Of a DNA stretch of 40,481 nt, positions 15,668 through 22,979 are shown piece after piece. Under the pieces are notes generated by a model, which worked only from the letters and a program-made list of their open reading frames with translations, was not told the DNA's origin and searched no databases. Source of the stretch: Paludibacteraceae bacterium (GTDB lineage: Bacteria > Bacteroidota > Bacteroidia > Bacteroidales > Paludibacteraceae); assembly GCA_905234835.1 (NCBI GenBank), contig CAJOIZ010000007.1, positions 1 to 40,481 on the forward strand, written 5' to 3'. Both the position numbers and the translations under genes were made by a program. Position 1 is the stretch's first letter. Each line of letters begins with the position of its first letter.

Positions 15668-15693
15668 AACCTCCTTCCATCGGGAGGTTTTTT
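15668..15693 (+). terminator. Rho-independent terminator closing the GTPase/UDG-like operon
   Basis: AACCTCC (15668-15674) pairs with GGAGGTT (15683-15689), followed by TTTTTT through 15693. It is 21 bp past the stop of the 39-residue peptide. Confidence 0.85.
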
Positions 15694-15803
15694 ATTGGAA
15701 ACGATGCAAAAATGCCGCTTTGCAGCAGTTTGAATACTGCAAAATGAAAAAAATGTAGCTGAAAAGGTTTTTTTGAGGAAAAACTTGCATATATCAGTTT
15801 CTT

Positions 15804-15907
15804 GGGGCAATTTTGCCCCCTGTAACGGACAAATATGCAGACTTTTTGCCCTTTATAACGGACAAATACAAGCATAATTTGACCTTTGCAACGGACAAAA
15901 TGCGCAA
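15804..15907 (+). repeat. Three direct repeats with an exact 33-bp period, plus a palindrome, ahead of the AAA ATPase gene
   Basis: The core AACGGACAAA occurs at 15824-15833, 15857-15866 and 15890-15899, exactly 33 bp apart. Each is preceded at constant distance by a TTTGCCC-like box (15812, 15845, 15878; the third is TTTGACC). The palindrome GGGGCAA-TT-TTGCCCC at 15804-15819 overlaps the first unit. The array ends 29 bp before the ATG of the next gene, so it is placed like an operator or repeated protein-binding site rather than coding DNA. Confidence 0.75.
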
Positions 15908-15935
15908 ATAACATGAAAATGTAACTATTAGAAAT

Positions 15936-17135
15936 ATGGATACATTGATTAAGAAACATGACAGGTTGTGGGAGATAACAACGCTGGATATTGTGCGGCA
16001 ATGGGCGCATAGTATCAACTGGGATGCTCGGCTTATGGCTATACGCGGGCCAAAAGGTGTAGGGAAAACCACAATGATGCGGCAGTATATCAAGCAGCAT
16101 TATGCGTATATGGACAGACAAGTACTATATGTGTCGTGCGACGATGCCTACTTTGCAACGCATAGTCTTCTGGAGCTGGCAGAGCAGTTCTATCTGAGCG
16201 GAGGCAAACACCTGTTCATTGATGAGATACACAAGTACGAGAACTGGAGCAGAGAAATCAAAGAGATATACGACAGTTATCCCTCCATTAAGATGGTGAT
16301 TAGCGGTAGCAGCTTGCTGAGTATGACAGAAGAGGATGCAGATCTGAGTAGGAGATGTATCAATCATGACATCCAGGGATTGAGTTTTAGGGAGTTCCTG
16401 CATTTCTACAAAGGGATAGAGATGCCAATCTATCCGCTGGAGGAAGTATTGACTAATCCGGCTCCGTTGATTCAAGAGATGAATAGCAAAGGCAGACCGG
16501 TAGCGCTTTTCCAAGAGTATCTGCGGTACGGATATTACCCGTATTATTTGGAAAACGAGACGGATTATTACATAGCCATTCAGCAAGTAGTGAACCACAC
16601 AATTGATGATGAACTGACAAAGATATGCAAGGTGGATGTGGGCAACACGCGGAAGATAAAGGCACTGATGACAATGCTGTGTGCAAGTGAGCCGTATCAG
16701 TTGGATATATCGAAGTTGTCGGTTCAGAGTGGACTGAAACGGGAAACGGTGGTGGCTTATCTGAATTATATGGACAAAGCGAAATTGTTGCGCCTGTTAT
16801 ACTGCGACCTTGTGAATGCCAAACGGATGCAGAAACCGGATAAAATATATATCGACAACCCCAATATGCTCTATGCGTGGGCAACTACACCGGTGCGGAT
16901 TGGGACAGCAAGAGAGACGTTTGTCGCTAACCAGTTGTCAGCCAAACACCAAGTGGAATTCGGTAAGAAACAAGGTGACTTCAAGATCGACGGGACGTAC
17001 ACGATAGAGGTAGGCGGCGAAGACAAGGACTTCAGTCAAATAGCCAATATGCCAAACTCGTATGTGCTGGCTGACAACATGGAGACAGCTATTGGGCATA
17101 AATTGCCGATTTGGAGTGTGGGATTCTTGTATTAA
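15936..17135 (+). CDS. AAA ATPase of the AAA_14/DUF4143 type
   Basis: 399 residues. Walker A GPKGVGKTT (38-46), Walker B HLFIDEI (92-98) and sensor-like VISGSSLL (121-128) mark an active ATPase. The C-terminal third has the DUF4143 layout: short helical/winged part (LSVQSGLKRETVVAYLNYM), then an IDGTYTIEVGGEDKD segment reminiscent of the PD-(D/E)xK nuclease-like core. These ATPases are common in Bacteroidales accessory DNA and their role is not settled. It is preceded by the 33-bp-period repeats and followed after 6 bp by the 350-residue unknown, with which it clearly forms a pair. Confidence 0.85.
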   Translation: MDTLIKKHDRLWEITTLDIVRQWAHSINWDARLMAIRGPKGVGKTTMMRQYIKQHYAYMDRQVLYVSCDDAYFATHSLLELAEQFYLSGGKHLFIDEIHKYENWSREIKEIYDSYPSIKMVISGSSLLSMTEEDADLSRRCINHDIQGLSFREFLHFYKGIEMPIYPLEEVLTNPAPLIQEMNSKGRPVALFQEYLRYGYYPYYLENETDYYIAIQQVVNHTIDDELTKICKVDVGNTRKIKALMTMLCASEPYQLDISKLSVQSGLKRETVVAYLNYMDKAKLLRLLYCDLVNAKRMQKPDKIYIDNPNMLYAWATTPVRIGTARETFVANQLSAKHQVEFGKKQGDFKIDGTYTIEVGGEDKDFSQIANMPNSYVLADNMETAIGHKLPIWSVGFLY

Positions 17136-17141
17136 TACGAT

Positions 17142-18194
17142 ATGAGCTCGAAAATAGACCAATATTCTCTTCGCCTCAAATACACAGCCGAAGCGTCGGA
17201 GTTCTATCGCCGGAAGATGATGGGGCTGATTGAGCATGACAGGCACGAGTTGAGAGGATATATCCCGGACGGCAAAGGCGGTATTCGTTCTGAATTGCCT
17301 GCTACGCTCATGTACCGTATCGATACTCTGAAAAGTGCCGACGGACACCGGCTCTATGAGTTCCTGATTGAATATGATACAGATACTCCTGCAGAAGGCA
17401 TCTACTACGGTTGCCGGGGTATCACTGTGAATGGGTTCAACCATGAGGAGGAGATAGAGCAATTCCGCCAAGAGCGAGAGATTGTTCTACCTGAAATGTG
17501 CCGCATACTCAATAACACGTTCCCGTACAAGGACTTCTCGCACCGCTTCAAGCTCACAGACAATGCGGACGATGGCACGTATTGGCTATTCTGGATTACC
17601 CTAAACGAGGAAGAAGATATCAGGAAAGTGGGCGTTACCGCTACCACCATCATCAAAAATGTGTTCCGGCGATACCTCAGCGGGGAAACATTGCCAAGCG
17701 GAAAATTGCCCGAAAAAAGTTTTGAAAAATCGCCTACATGTTTTACAAACGAAACATACCAGGCTCTTGTAAAACGTATTCAGTATGTAAAAGGGGATAA
17801 GAATATCGACCATCAAAAGACAGCTGAAGCACGCGAACTCTTTGAGCGTTTTATTGTCGGGGCAGAGCACATGCGGCTGATTGCCAGAGACCCGAATTAC
17901 GAGTGTGCATGGCGGATGCAACGAGAAGATCGCGTTGATTGCGGACGGATGATGTACGCGCTCTTCGAACATCTGTACAATCAAGGGCTAATTAATAAAG
18001 CCTTTAGAAAGGATGATCGGGACGAGACCTTTCAAGTACCGTGGACGGCGCTTGTAAAAGTGTTCCTGGATATAGACGGAAATGTTTATACCCAAGCCAT
18101 AAAAGGACAAACATTCAGAGACACCAAGTCAGAAAGATTGGAAAAGGAGAAAGATGAATGGAAAAAGATCATCGAAGAATGCCTGAAAATTTAA
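17142..18194 (+). CDS. Protein of unknown function, partner of the AAA ATPase
   Basis: 350 residues, starting 6 bp after the ATPase stop. No signal peptide or membrane span. The N-terminus is basic and helical (SEFYRRKMMGLIEHDRHEL). The middle is beta-rich with many aromatics (YEFLIEYDTDTPAEGIYYGC, YWLFWITLNEEEDIR), and the C-terminus is a charged helix (KSERLEKEKDEWKKIIEE). No family recognised. Its stop codon TAA (18192-18194) lies in the terminal repeat of the MITE-like element that begins at 18191. The native C-terminus may therefore have been altered by the insertion. Confidence 0.75.
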   Translation: MSSKIDQYSLRLKYTAEASEFYRRKMMGLIEHDRHELRGYIPDGKGGIRSELPATLMYRIDTLKSADGHRLYEFLIEYDTDTPAEGIYYGCRGITVNGFNHEEEIEQFRQEREIVLPEMCRILNNTFPYKDFSHRFKLTDNADDGTYWLFWITLNEEEDIRKVGVTATTIIKNVFRRYLSGETLPSGKLPEKSFEKSPTCFTNETYQALVKRIQYVKGDKNIDHQKTAEARELFERFIVGAEHMRLIARDPNYECAWRMQREDRVDCGRMMYALFEHLYNQGLINKAFRKDDRDETFQVPWTALVKVFLDIDGNVYTQAIKGQTFRDTKSERLEKEKDEWKKIIEECLKI

Positions 18195-18389
18195 CCCCAA
18201 TCGGTTATTAGAATTTGTTGTTTAGGTTCAGAATTTTTCGAGCAGATTTTTTATTTGAGCAAGGGCGCAATGCGAGCATTGTAACCAAGTAAAAATAAAA
18301 AAGATGCCGAAAAAGATGAACATAAGCAAAATAGAATAACATATATAAATTAACACTCATATTCGGTCTAATGACCGATTGGGGTTTAA
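18191..18389. mobile_element. MITE-like non-coding element of ~200 bp with terminal inverted repeats
   Basis: Left end TTAACCCCAATCGGTTATTA (18191-18210) and right end 18367-18389 are inverted copies over about 22 bp with one mismatch and one indel. The interior (18213-18352) is AT-rich and has no gene. The right end plus 14 bp of interior recurs inverted at 295-332. No transposase, so it would be a non-autonomous element or the relic of a deleted insertion sequence. No certain target-site duplication is seen (TTAA at both edges is possible). Confidence 0.6.
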
Positions 18390-18430
18390 GAAAATTTATA
18401 TACGTATACATCGGTTTATTAAAAAAGCAG

Positions 18431-18438
18431 TACTCTTG
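18431..18438 (+). promoter_or_regulatory. Probable -7 box of the UDG-like copy B promoter
   Basis: TACTCTTG is one base off TAnnTTTG and lies 33 bp before the chosen start. The sequence just upstream (18399-18430, TATACGTATACATCG, then a run of A) resembles the conserved block of the 8.7/9.7-kb repeat at the same distance from its -7 box. Confidence 0.45.
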
Positions 18439-18471
18439 CGCCCTGAATCGCAAAAGTATTGTTTTTTTATT

Positions 18472-19146
18472 ATGAGTAAACATCATTTTTTTGAACCCTA
18501 TGTGGGCAATCACTACAAGGAAGGTATTCACGGCAAAAAGATTTTAGTGCTCGGTGCCAGCTTCTATTGCAATTGCGTCAAGTGTCCTTTCTTCGCTTCA
18601 TGCACCAGTGTTATTTTGAAGGACTCATCCGAGTTCGATAACAAATGCCCTGAATACAAGTCTGCCGGTAAGCAACTTCATCTGGAACCGAGTTATTGTG
18701 TGGAGGATGCCCCTACAACGTACCAACGCTTTGCCGCGTACATGGGCAAACATCTTGGTACAGAAGATTATGACACCGTCTGGGAGTACCTGGCTTTTAC
18801 CAATTACGTTCAGTTCTTCTTGCCTGCTACGAATGGTTCGTTCCGTGAGACTATGTGGTCAGACTTGTCAGAACGTGATTTTGCGGCATTTACAGAAGTC
18901 GTTCAACAGCTGCAGCCCGACATCGTTGTTGTCTGGGGCAACGTGATTAACTCGGCACTCAAAGAGCGCAATCCGTATCTCGTTGACTTGAAAGAACTAC
19001 AGGAAACGGAGTACTATGTATGCCATTTGGATGTACCTGGAGTAAACCATCCTGTTGCAGTCATCAATCCTTACCATCCGTCTTCCGGCGCTTGGTACAG
19101 TGACCAAGAAAAATTTGACAACTATTTTTCTAACCTCTTAAAATAA
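18472..19146 (+). CDS. Uracil-DNA-glycosylase-like superfamily protein (copy B)
   Basis: 224 residues from the ATG at 18472. The frame is open from 18379, but that extension overlaps the element end and the promoter box. It is a diverged homologue of copy A. Shared features: FFEPYVGNHYK start, ILVLGASFYC (24-33), VWEYLAFTNYVQ, LQPDIVVVWG and YHPSSGAW (201-208). Like copy A it has Cys residues clustered after motif 1 (C33, C35, C38, C44), in different spacing, and the Glu of GESHY is Ala here. Classical catalytic residues are again not obvious. It leads a run of small genes starting 7 bp after its stop. Confidence 0.6.
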   Translation: MSKHHFFEPYVGNHYKEGIHGKKILVLGASFYCNCVKCPFFASCTSVILKDSSEFDNKCPEYKSAGKQLHLEPSYCVEDAPTTYQRFAAYMGKHLGTEDYDTVWEYLAFTNYVQFFLPATNGSFRETMWSDLSERDFAAFTEVVQQLQPDIVVVWGNVINSALKERNPYLVDLKELQETEYYVCHLDVPGVNHPVAVINPYHPSSGAWYSDQEKFDNYFSNLLK

Positions 19147-19153
19147 TAAAGTT

Positions 19154-19321
19154 ATGACAGGAGAAGAATTATCAACCATCGCCGATGGATTAGACAAGAA
19201 AGAGCTAATCGAATGGGTAGAAAAAGTATCTAAAGAAAGTTTTGATACAGGTCGCAAATTAGGAGGCGCTATCTCCAATTGGATCGACGAATTATTTGAT
19301 TCTATTAACTCTAAAAATTAA
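19154..19321 (+). CDS. 55-residue helical peptide of unknown function
   Basis: MTGEELSTIADGLDKKELIE... begins 7 bp after the UDG-like stop. It is acidic and amphipathic-helical (LIEWVEKVSKESFDTGRKLG), without a true membrane span. The next small gene starts 6 bp later. The tight spacing supports it as a gene; no family recognised. Confidence 0.6.
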   Translation: MTGEELSTIADGLDKKELIEWVEKVSKESFDTGRKLGGAISNWIDELFDSINSKN

Positions 19322-19327
19322 ACAATT

Positions 19328-19450
19328 ATGGAAGCAGTAAAAGGTATTGTGAAAGTTGTTTTGGCACTTATCGCAATAGGTGCAGGTAGTGAATTAGGTA
19401 AACGAGGCTTGGGTGACATCAACAAAAGTCTTCCTAAAAAGTCAAACTAA
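19328..19450 (+). CDS. 40-residue single-span membrane peptide
   Basis: A short hydrophobic helix (VKGIVKVVLALIAIGAG) is followed by a basic tail (GKRGLGDINKSLPKKSN). In size and shape it parallels the tiny membrane peptide next to UDG-like copy A, though the sequences are not clearly homologous. Spacing of 6 bp to the previous gene and 34 bp to the next. Confidence 0.6.
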   Translation: MEAVKGIVKVVLALIAIGAGSELGKRGLGDINKSLPKKSN

Positions 19451-19484
19451 AATCATGTTTGTATATTTCAAAATAATCATTATG

Positions 19485-20096
19485 ATGAAAAAGATAATTA
19501 TTTTAATAGGGATCGTCCTATGTATAAGTGCTTGTAAAGCACAGATTGATTCTACTTTGGACAAATTAGAGAATGCTTATGCAACCGGTAATGTTATGCA
19601 GGCTGAAAAATTGTGGACAACATTATGGGATAGACAAAATGAAATGTCCATGGCTCAAGTAGAGAGATTTGTCACATTGACGGAAAAATATGATCCTGAA
19701 TGGCACTACGACAAAATCGATGATGGTCAGCCGGACAATCAAATTGACTTCTATTTTGCTCATTATCGAAATGTTGAACCGCAAGAAACTGCCAAAATAA
19801 ATGCCTTTGGTTCAGAACATTCACATTGCGCTTATTGGGAATGCCATAATTGTGGAATGGTAGTTCAATCAAGCTCAAGACCTCAGTTGGCATCGGGAGT
19901 ATGTGAAAATAGAAAGCAGGGATACTCTCCTAATGCGTATCATGATTGGCGTAGATTGTGCAACGTGGGTACGCAAAAAATCATAAAATGTAAAAAATGC
20001 GGTCTAAAACTTCAAACAGATGAGCCTACGGCACATATAAATGGCGGGTGTTGTTATGATGGTCGCAGCCAACATCAGTGGGAAAAAATCTATTAG
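19485..20096 (+). CDS. Lipoprotein with a duplicated zinc-ribbon-like CxxC/H motif
   Basis: 203 residues from the ATG at 19485 (19482 is an equal alternative). MKKIIILIG...CISAC gives a lipobox with the acylated Cys at 17. The frame is open from 19413 but that part overlaps the previous peptide. After a helical region there are two tandem copies of one pattern. The first runs CHNCGMVVQS...P..ASGVC...HDW. The second runs CKKCGLKLQT...P...NGGCC...HQW. Each has CxxCG, a later Cys and a His-x-Trp, so each could bind one zinc. Such units occur singly in small Gram-positive and Bacteroidetes proteins. Surface or periplasmic function unknown. Confidence 0.75.
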   Translation: MKKIIILIGIVLCISACKAQIDSTLDKLENAYATGNVMQAEKLWTTLWDRQNEMSMAQVERFVTLTEKYDPEWHYDKIDDGQPDNQIDFYFAHYRNVEPQETAKINAFGSEHSHCAYWECHNCGMVVQSSSRPQLASGVCENRKQGYSPNAYHDWRRLCNVGTQKIIKCKKCGLKLQTDEPTAHINGGCCYDGRSQHQWEKIY

Positions 20097-20164
20097 ATAT
20101 ATGATAGATGAAGCCTGTCAAAATGACTTATGTAAATTGACATGAAATATAAAATTTAATCATT

Positions 20165-20749
20165 ATGAAAAAACTATGTACAGTATTGATGCTATGTTTA
20201 GTTAGCATTATGACTCAAGGTGAACAAAAGTATGATTTAACGCCAATTGGAGTCTTAGAAAATTGTGGCATACAAACCTCAATTTGTGTTACCACACTAA
20301 AAGAAAATGGCAATTATGATATATCCTTCGTTGGTCATGATACCACTTTCTTCTTTGTCGCTGGTAAGGAGAATATCGAACTGTTTAGAGAAAACTTATT
20401 ATCAATCCGCAATAAATATATTGAATGGAAGAAAGAGGCCTTGAATAACAACATGCAGGATACCAAAAAGACATTCCCGTTTTATCTCCCCATGGGCGTT
20501 TCCTGGTGGTCGAAGAACTCTAACAAAATGGAAATAGTCAAAAACCACGTTTTTACTCCTATATTTGTTGTTGAGAAGGAATATGAAAATTATGCAATGT
20601 TTGTATATGAACAAGTTGTATCCTCAAATAATGAAACAAAATTGGTTGCATGGGGGATATGCTCTGAGGAGGACTTTGATACACTGCTTTTCTGTACGGA
20701 ATTTGAAAATGTAAAGAAGGCTTTGCAAAATAAGAATTTACTTAAATAA
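20165..20749 (+). CDS. Exported protein of unknown function
   Basis: 194 residues with a signal peptide (MKKLCTVLMLCLVSIMTQG) and no lipobox. The mature part is alpha/beta with few distinctive motifs (YDISFVGHDTTFFFVAGKEN, TPIFVVEKEYENYAMFVYE). It lies 68 bp after the zinc-ribbon lipoprotein and 17 bp before the SH3-like lipoprotein, so it is the middle gene of an exported-protein trio. Confidence 0.75.
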   Translation: MKKLCTVLMLCLVSIMTQGEQKYDLTPIGVLENCGIQTSICVTTLKENGNYDISFVGHDTTFFFVAGKENIELFRENLLSIRNKYIEWKKEALNNNMQDTKKTFPFYLPMGVSWWSKNSNKMEIVKNHVFTPIFVVEKEYENYAMFVYEQVVSSNNETKLVAWGICSEEDFDTLLFCTEFENVKKALQNKNLLK

Positions 20750-20766
20750 TATGAGGAGAAGAGACT

Positions 20767-21648
20767 ATGAAATCTAAAATTATTTGTCAGTTTATTATTT
20801 TTCTTTTTATTCTTGTTCTTACTGGTTGCAACACAGGCAGCAGAATGGAGAAAAAAATGTTAAGCCGTTTAAGCGCAAATGAAATAGAAGCAGCTTCCGG
20901 CTATATCTATCCTGAAGACCAAGCAGCCTTTGCATTTTTTGTAGATGAAGTTTTGCCTCTTTGTGATAATGTGTTCTTCGAAGCAGAGAAAATTGAAACT
21001 GAACGTAATACTAATGGTAAAACGCTGCAAATAAGATATCGTATTCATAATTATAATAAATCAATCATCAATTATTTCCATAGCATTGGGAAAAATATAA
21101 CTCCTGATGGTATGATGATGGATACGGTTAGAGTTGTAAGTACAAAGGAAGGGGATAAAATTTCATTTTCTTGGGGCATTCCAAATGTAAATAATGCTAA
21201 TTTACGTTGGGCTAGATTACCGGAAGATGCAACTATAGAAAGTATGAATGTTAGAATAGCGCCTAACAAAAAGGCAACCATTATCGGATCGTTACAGAAA
21301 GGGCAGAAATTGATGATCGACAATGCCTCTTCTGTAGATGGGTGGGTACATGCATTTTGGCTCTACAATGATGGAACTTGCGGTCATGGCTACATTAAAG
21401 CAGATTCGTTAAAAATAACTAAACATTCTACTTATTCTCCATCTATCTTTGATTCATTTGTCTTTCTTTTGATTGTACTTGTGATTGGTATTCTCTTTGC
21501 AGTGTTCTTGCTTCCGATGCTTTTTGAGTCAGGAGGGTGTACCCTGTGGTGTGTATCAATTTTCATAATATTAGGTTTAATATATGTAGTATATGAATTT
21601 TTTGAAAAACTTTTATTTGAATTGTTTATAATAAACCTTCCATATTAA
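20767..21648 (+). CDS. SH3b-domain lipoprotein with C-terminal membrane segments
   Basis: 293 residues. The signal peptide ends in LTGC (acylated Cys 21). The middle (about 155-215) is a bacterial SH3 domain: MNVRIAPNKKATIIGSLQKG, then GWVHAFW, then GYIKADSLK. Bacterial SH3 domains bind cell-wall peptides or partner proteins. The last ~70 residues hold two strongly hydrophobic spans (FVFLLIVLVIGILFAVFLLP and a second around VSIFIILGLIYVVYEF). A lipoprotein that also has C-terminal spans is unusual and should sit in the inner membrane. No family with this architecture is recalled. Confidence 0.75.
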   Translation: MKSKIICQFIIFLFILVLTGCNTGSRMEKKMLSRLSANEIEAASGYIYPEDQAAFAFFVDEVLPLCDNVFFEAEKIETERNTNGKTLQIRYRIHNYNKSIINYFHSIGKNITPDGMMMDTVRVVSTKEGDKISFSWGIPNVNNANLRWARLPEDATIESMNVRIAPNKKATIIGSLQKGQKLMIDNASSVDGWVHAFWLYNDGTCGHGYIKADSLKITKHSTYSPSIFDSFVFLLIVLVIGILFAVFLLPMLFESGGCTLWCVSIFIILGLIYVVYEFFEKLLFELFIINLPY

Positions 21649-21703
21649 GATGAAAGGATGAGCCGGGTTGTACTAAATATTCTATTCAAAATATTTTATT
21701 ATT

Positions 21704-21823
21704 ATGTCCGTAACCGTATTTGAAGATCCGTGTCCGCGTCCCGGACAAAGTATGCAGGAATTTATTGACCGCATATTGAACAAAAAGGGAAAGATCCAGA
21801 TTCATGAAAAATCCTCTGACTAA
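21704..21823 (+). CDS. 39-residue peptide, VFEDPCP family (copy B)
   Basis: MSVTVFEDPCPRPGQSMQE is a close match of copy A at 15527-15646 in protein, and the DNA of the first 60 bases is also alike. It becomes basic after residue 25 (NKKGKIQIHEKSSD). Its last 20 bases overlap the start of the 227-residue gene, suggesting translational coupling. It follows the lipoprotein trio after 55 bp. Confidence 0.65.
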   Translation: MSVTVFEDPCPRPGQSMQEFIDRILNKKGKIQIHEKSSD

Positions 21824-22487
21824 ACAGGAAATCGCGCAATTGCGTAAACGTCTGCAAGCTTGCGAGAGGCGCATCAAAGAAACTGCCAACTGGGATGACA
21901 ATTATTTCTATGATGGGTCTCTGCCAAGCGAGCGGTATGATAAGATGATTAAGTTGCTTCGCCGTCGCAGGAAACTCCTTAATTGGATGTGCGTATATAC
22001 GGAGAATGAGATTCGACGGATTGAGGAACTCGACACGATTCTTACCAATTTCATGCGACAGATGTACACGGATCTTAACAACCTGCATGCAGAGCGTATC
22101 GCTATGACTGATTTGGAGCCGTATAACTATAGCACGTGGTTGGAAGCCCGGTTGAGTTATCACTATGATGGCAAGCACACTGTTCTGAAAATGGTGGAGG
22201 ACGCATATTATGGTTCGCGGTTTGACAACATGCTTAACCTTCTCAACGACGAAGAAGCAAACCTATCGTACAGAAGCGATTTCAGGGCTTATCGCGCTTT
22301 GACCTCACAAAAGCCCGTTGTTATGAAGAAAAAAAAGCATGATTTATGCCCGGCTCTGCTTGGTCTGTTGAATCATCCTATATACTCTGTTCCTGATGTT
22401 CTCCGAATGAACAATTTCAAAGTAAAGATGGTCATGGAGCAAGAACGCATCCTCCCCGGAGAGAAATGTGTCATCTGTCTCTATTGA
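21804..22487 (+). CDS. Basic protein of unknown function
   Basis: 227 residues. The N-terminal half is basic and helical (QEIAQLRKRLQACERRIKE, MIKLLRRRRKLLNW), likely coiled-coil and possibly nucleic-acid-binding. The C-terminal part has several aromatics and a final CVICLY with two Cys. No signal peptide or membrane span. It overlaps the 39-residue peptide by 20 bp and is the last gene before the ~1.2-kb non-coding stretch preceding recQ. No family recognised. Confidence 0.65.
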   Translation: MKNPLTKQEIAQLRKRLQACERRIKETANWDDNYFYDGSLPSERYDKMIKLLRRRRKLLNWMCVYTENEIRRIEELDTILTNFMRQMYTDLNNLHAERIAMTDLEPYNYSTWLEARLSYHYDGKHTVLKMVEDAYYGSRFDNMLNLLNDEEANLSYRSDFRAYRALTSQKPVVMKKKKHDLCPALLGLLNHPIYSVPDVLRMNNFKVKMVMEQERILPGEKCVICLY

Positions 22488-22507
22488 TTTATTTTGCTTT
22501 TCTCCCC

Positions 22508-22540
22508 GGAGCGTCTTCCCGTTTGTTGGGAAAACGCTCC
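22508..22540 (+). terminator. Strong hairpin without a T tract, possible transcript end
   Basis: GGAGCGTCTTCCC (22508-22520) pairs with GGGAAAACGCTCC (22528-22540) with one mismatch and a 7-nt loop, 21 bp past the stop of the 227-residue gene. The lack of a T run means it may instead protect the 3' end or be part of a larger structure. Confidence 0.45.
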
Positions 22541-22857
22541 GCCTATAACGGTTATTTGTGGTGTGTCTCTTCGTTCTACGGTCTTTGTTTATTGAGCTTT
22601 TCCCCTTTTTTACGAGCAGGCCTTTGTCCATTGCGTCGGAATTGAATTCCGATCGGCTCCCCCGATCCGCCTGTATAATCCTCGCCGCCCTCTTCGGTAT
22701 CACGTCATCCCGACATTCCGTAACAACTAAACCATAAACCAACAAAATTGCAATTTGAGATTTGCAATTTGAAACTTGAAATCCTAAATTTGAAATTATC
22801 AACTATCAACTTTCAACTCTCAACTATAAAAAACTCCTAAACCAATAACCCTAAAAA
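22541..22857. other. Non-coding, simple-sequence-rich
   Basis: No gene seen. Around 22745-22825 there are near-repeats of CAATTTGAAATTTGCAATTTG and CAACTATCAACTTTCAAC type, the same simple sequence found at 7.77, 8.03 and 23.34-23.52 kb. Confidence 0.55.
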
Positions 22858-22937
22858 TTTACTTTTCTTAAGATGGGACAACTTTTTTATGCCCTTTTTC
22901 CTAATAAAGTCGAAAAAAGAGTTTACTTTTCTTAAGA
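22858..22937 (+). repeat. Pair of 16-bp direct repeats just upstream of a promoter
   Basis: TTTACTTTTCTTAAGA occurs at 22858-22873 and 22922-22937, 64 bp apart. The second ends 5 bp before the TTG of the promoter at 22943. The placement suggests activator or repressor sites controlling the downstream RNA. Each contains the palindrome CTTAAG. Confidence 0.6.
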
Positions 22938-22942
22938 AGGTA

Positions 22943-22973
22943 TTGCATTTCGCCCGAAAATGTATTATCTTTG
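22943..22973 (+). promoter_or_regulatory. Bacteroidetes-type promoter of the candidate RNA
   Basis: TTG (22943-22945), 20-bp spacer and TATCTTTG (22966-22973): a perfect match with no credible gene start directly behind it. Confidence 0.75.
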
Positions 22974-22979
22974 CACGTC

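Noticed and set aside
15804..15907. Possible short CRISPR array
   Set aside because: Only three imperfect units, conserved boxes of 7-10 bp, no spacers of constant size between true repeats, no cas genes nearby.
15525..16121. 198-codon minus-strand frame
   Set aside because: Covers the terminator, the 33-bp repeats and the start of the AAA ATPase in antisense; an artefact of the repeats.
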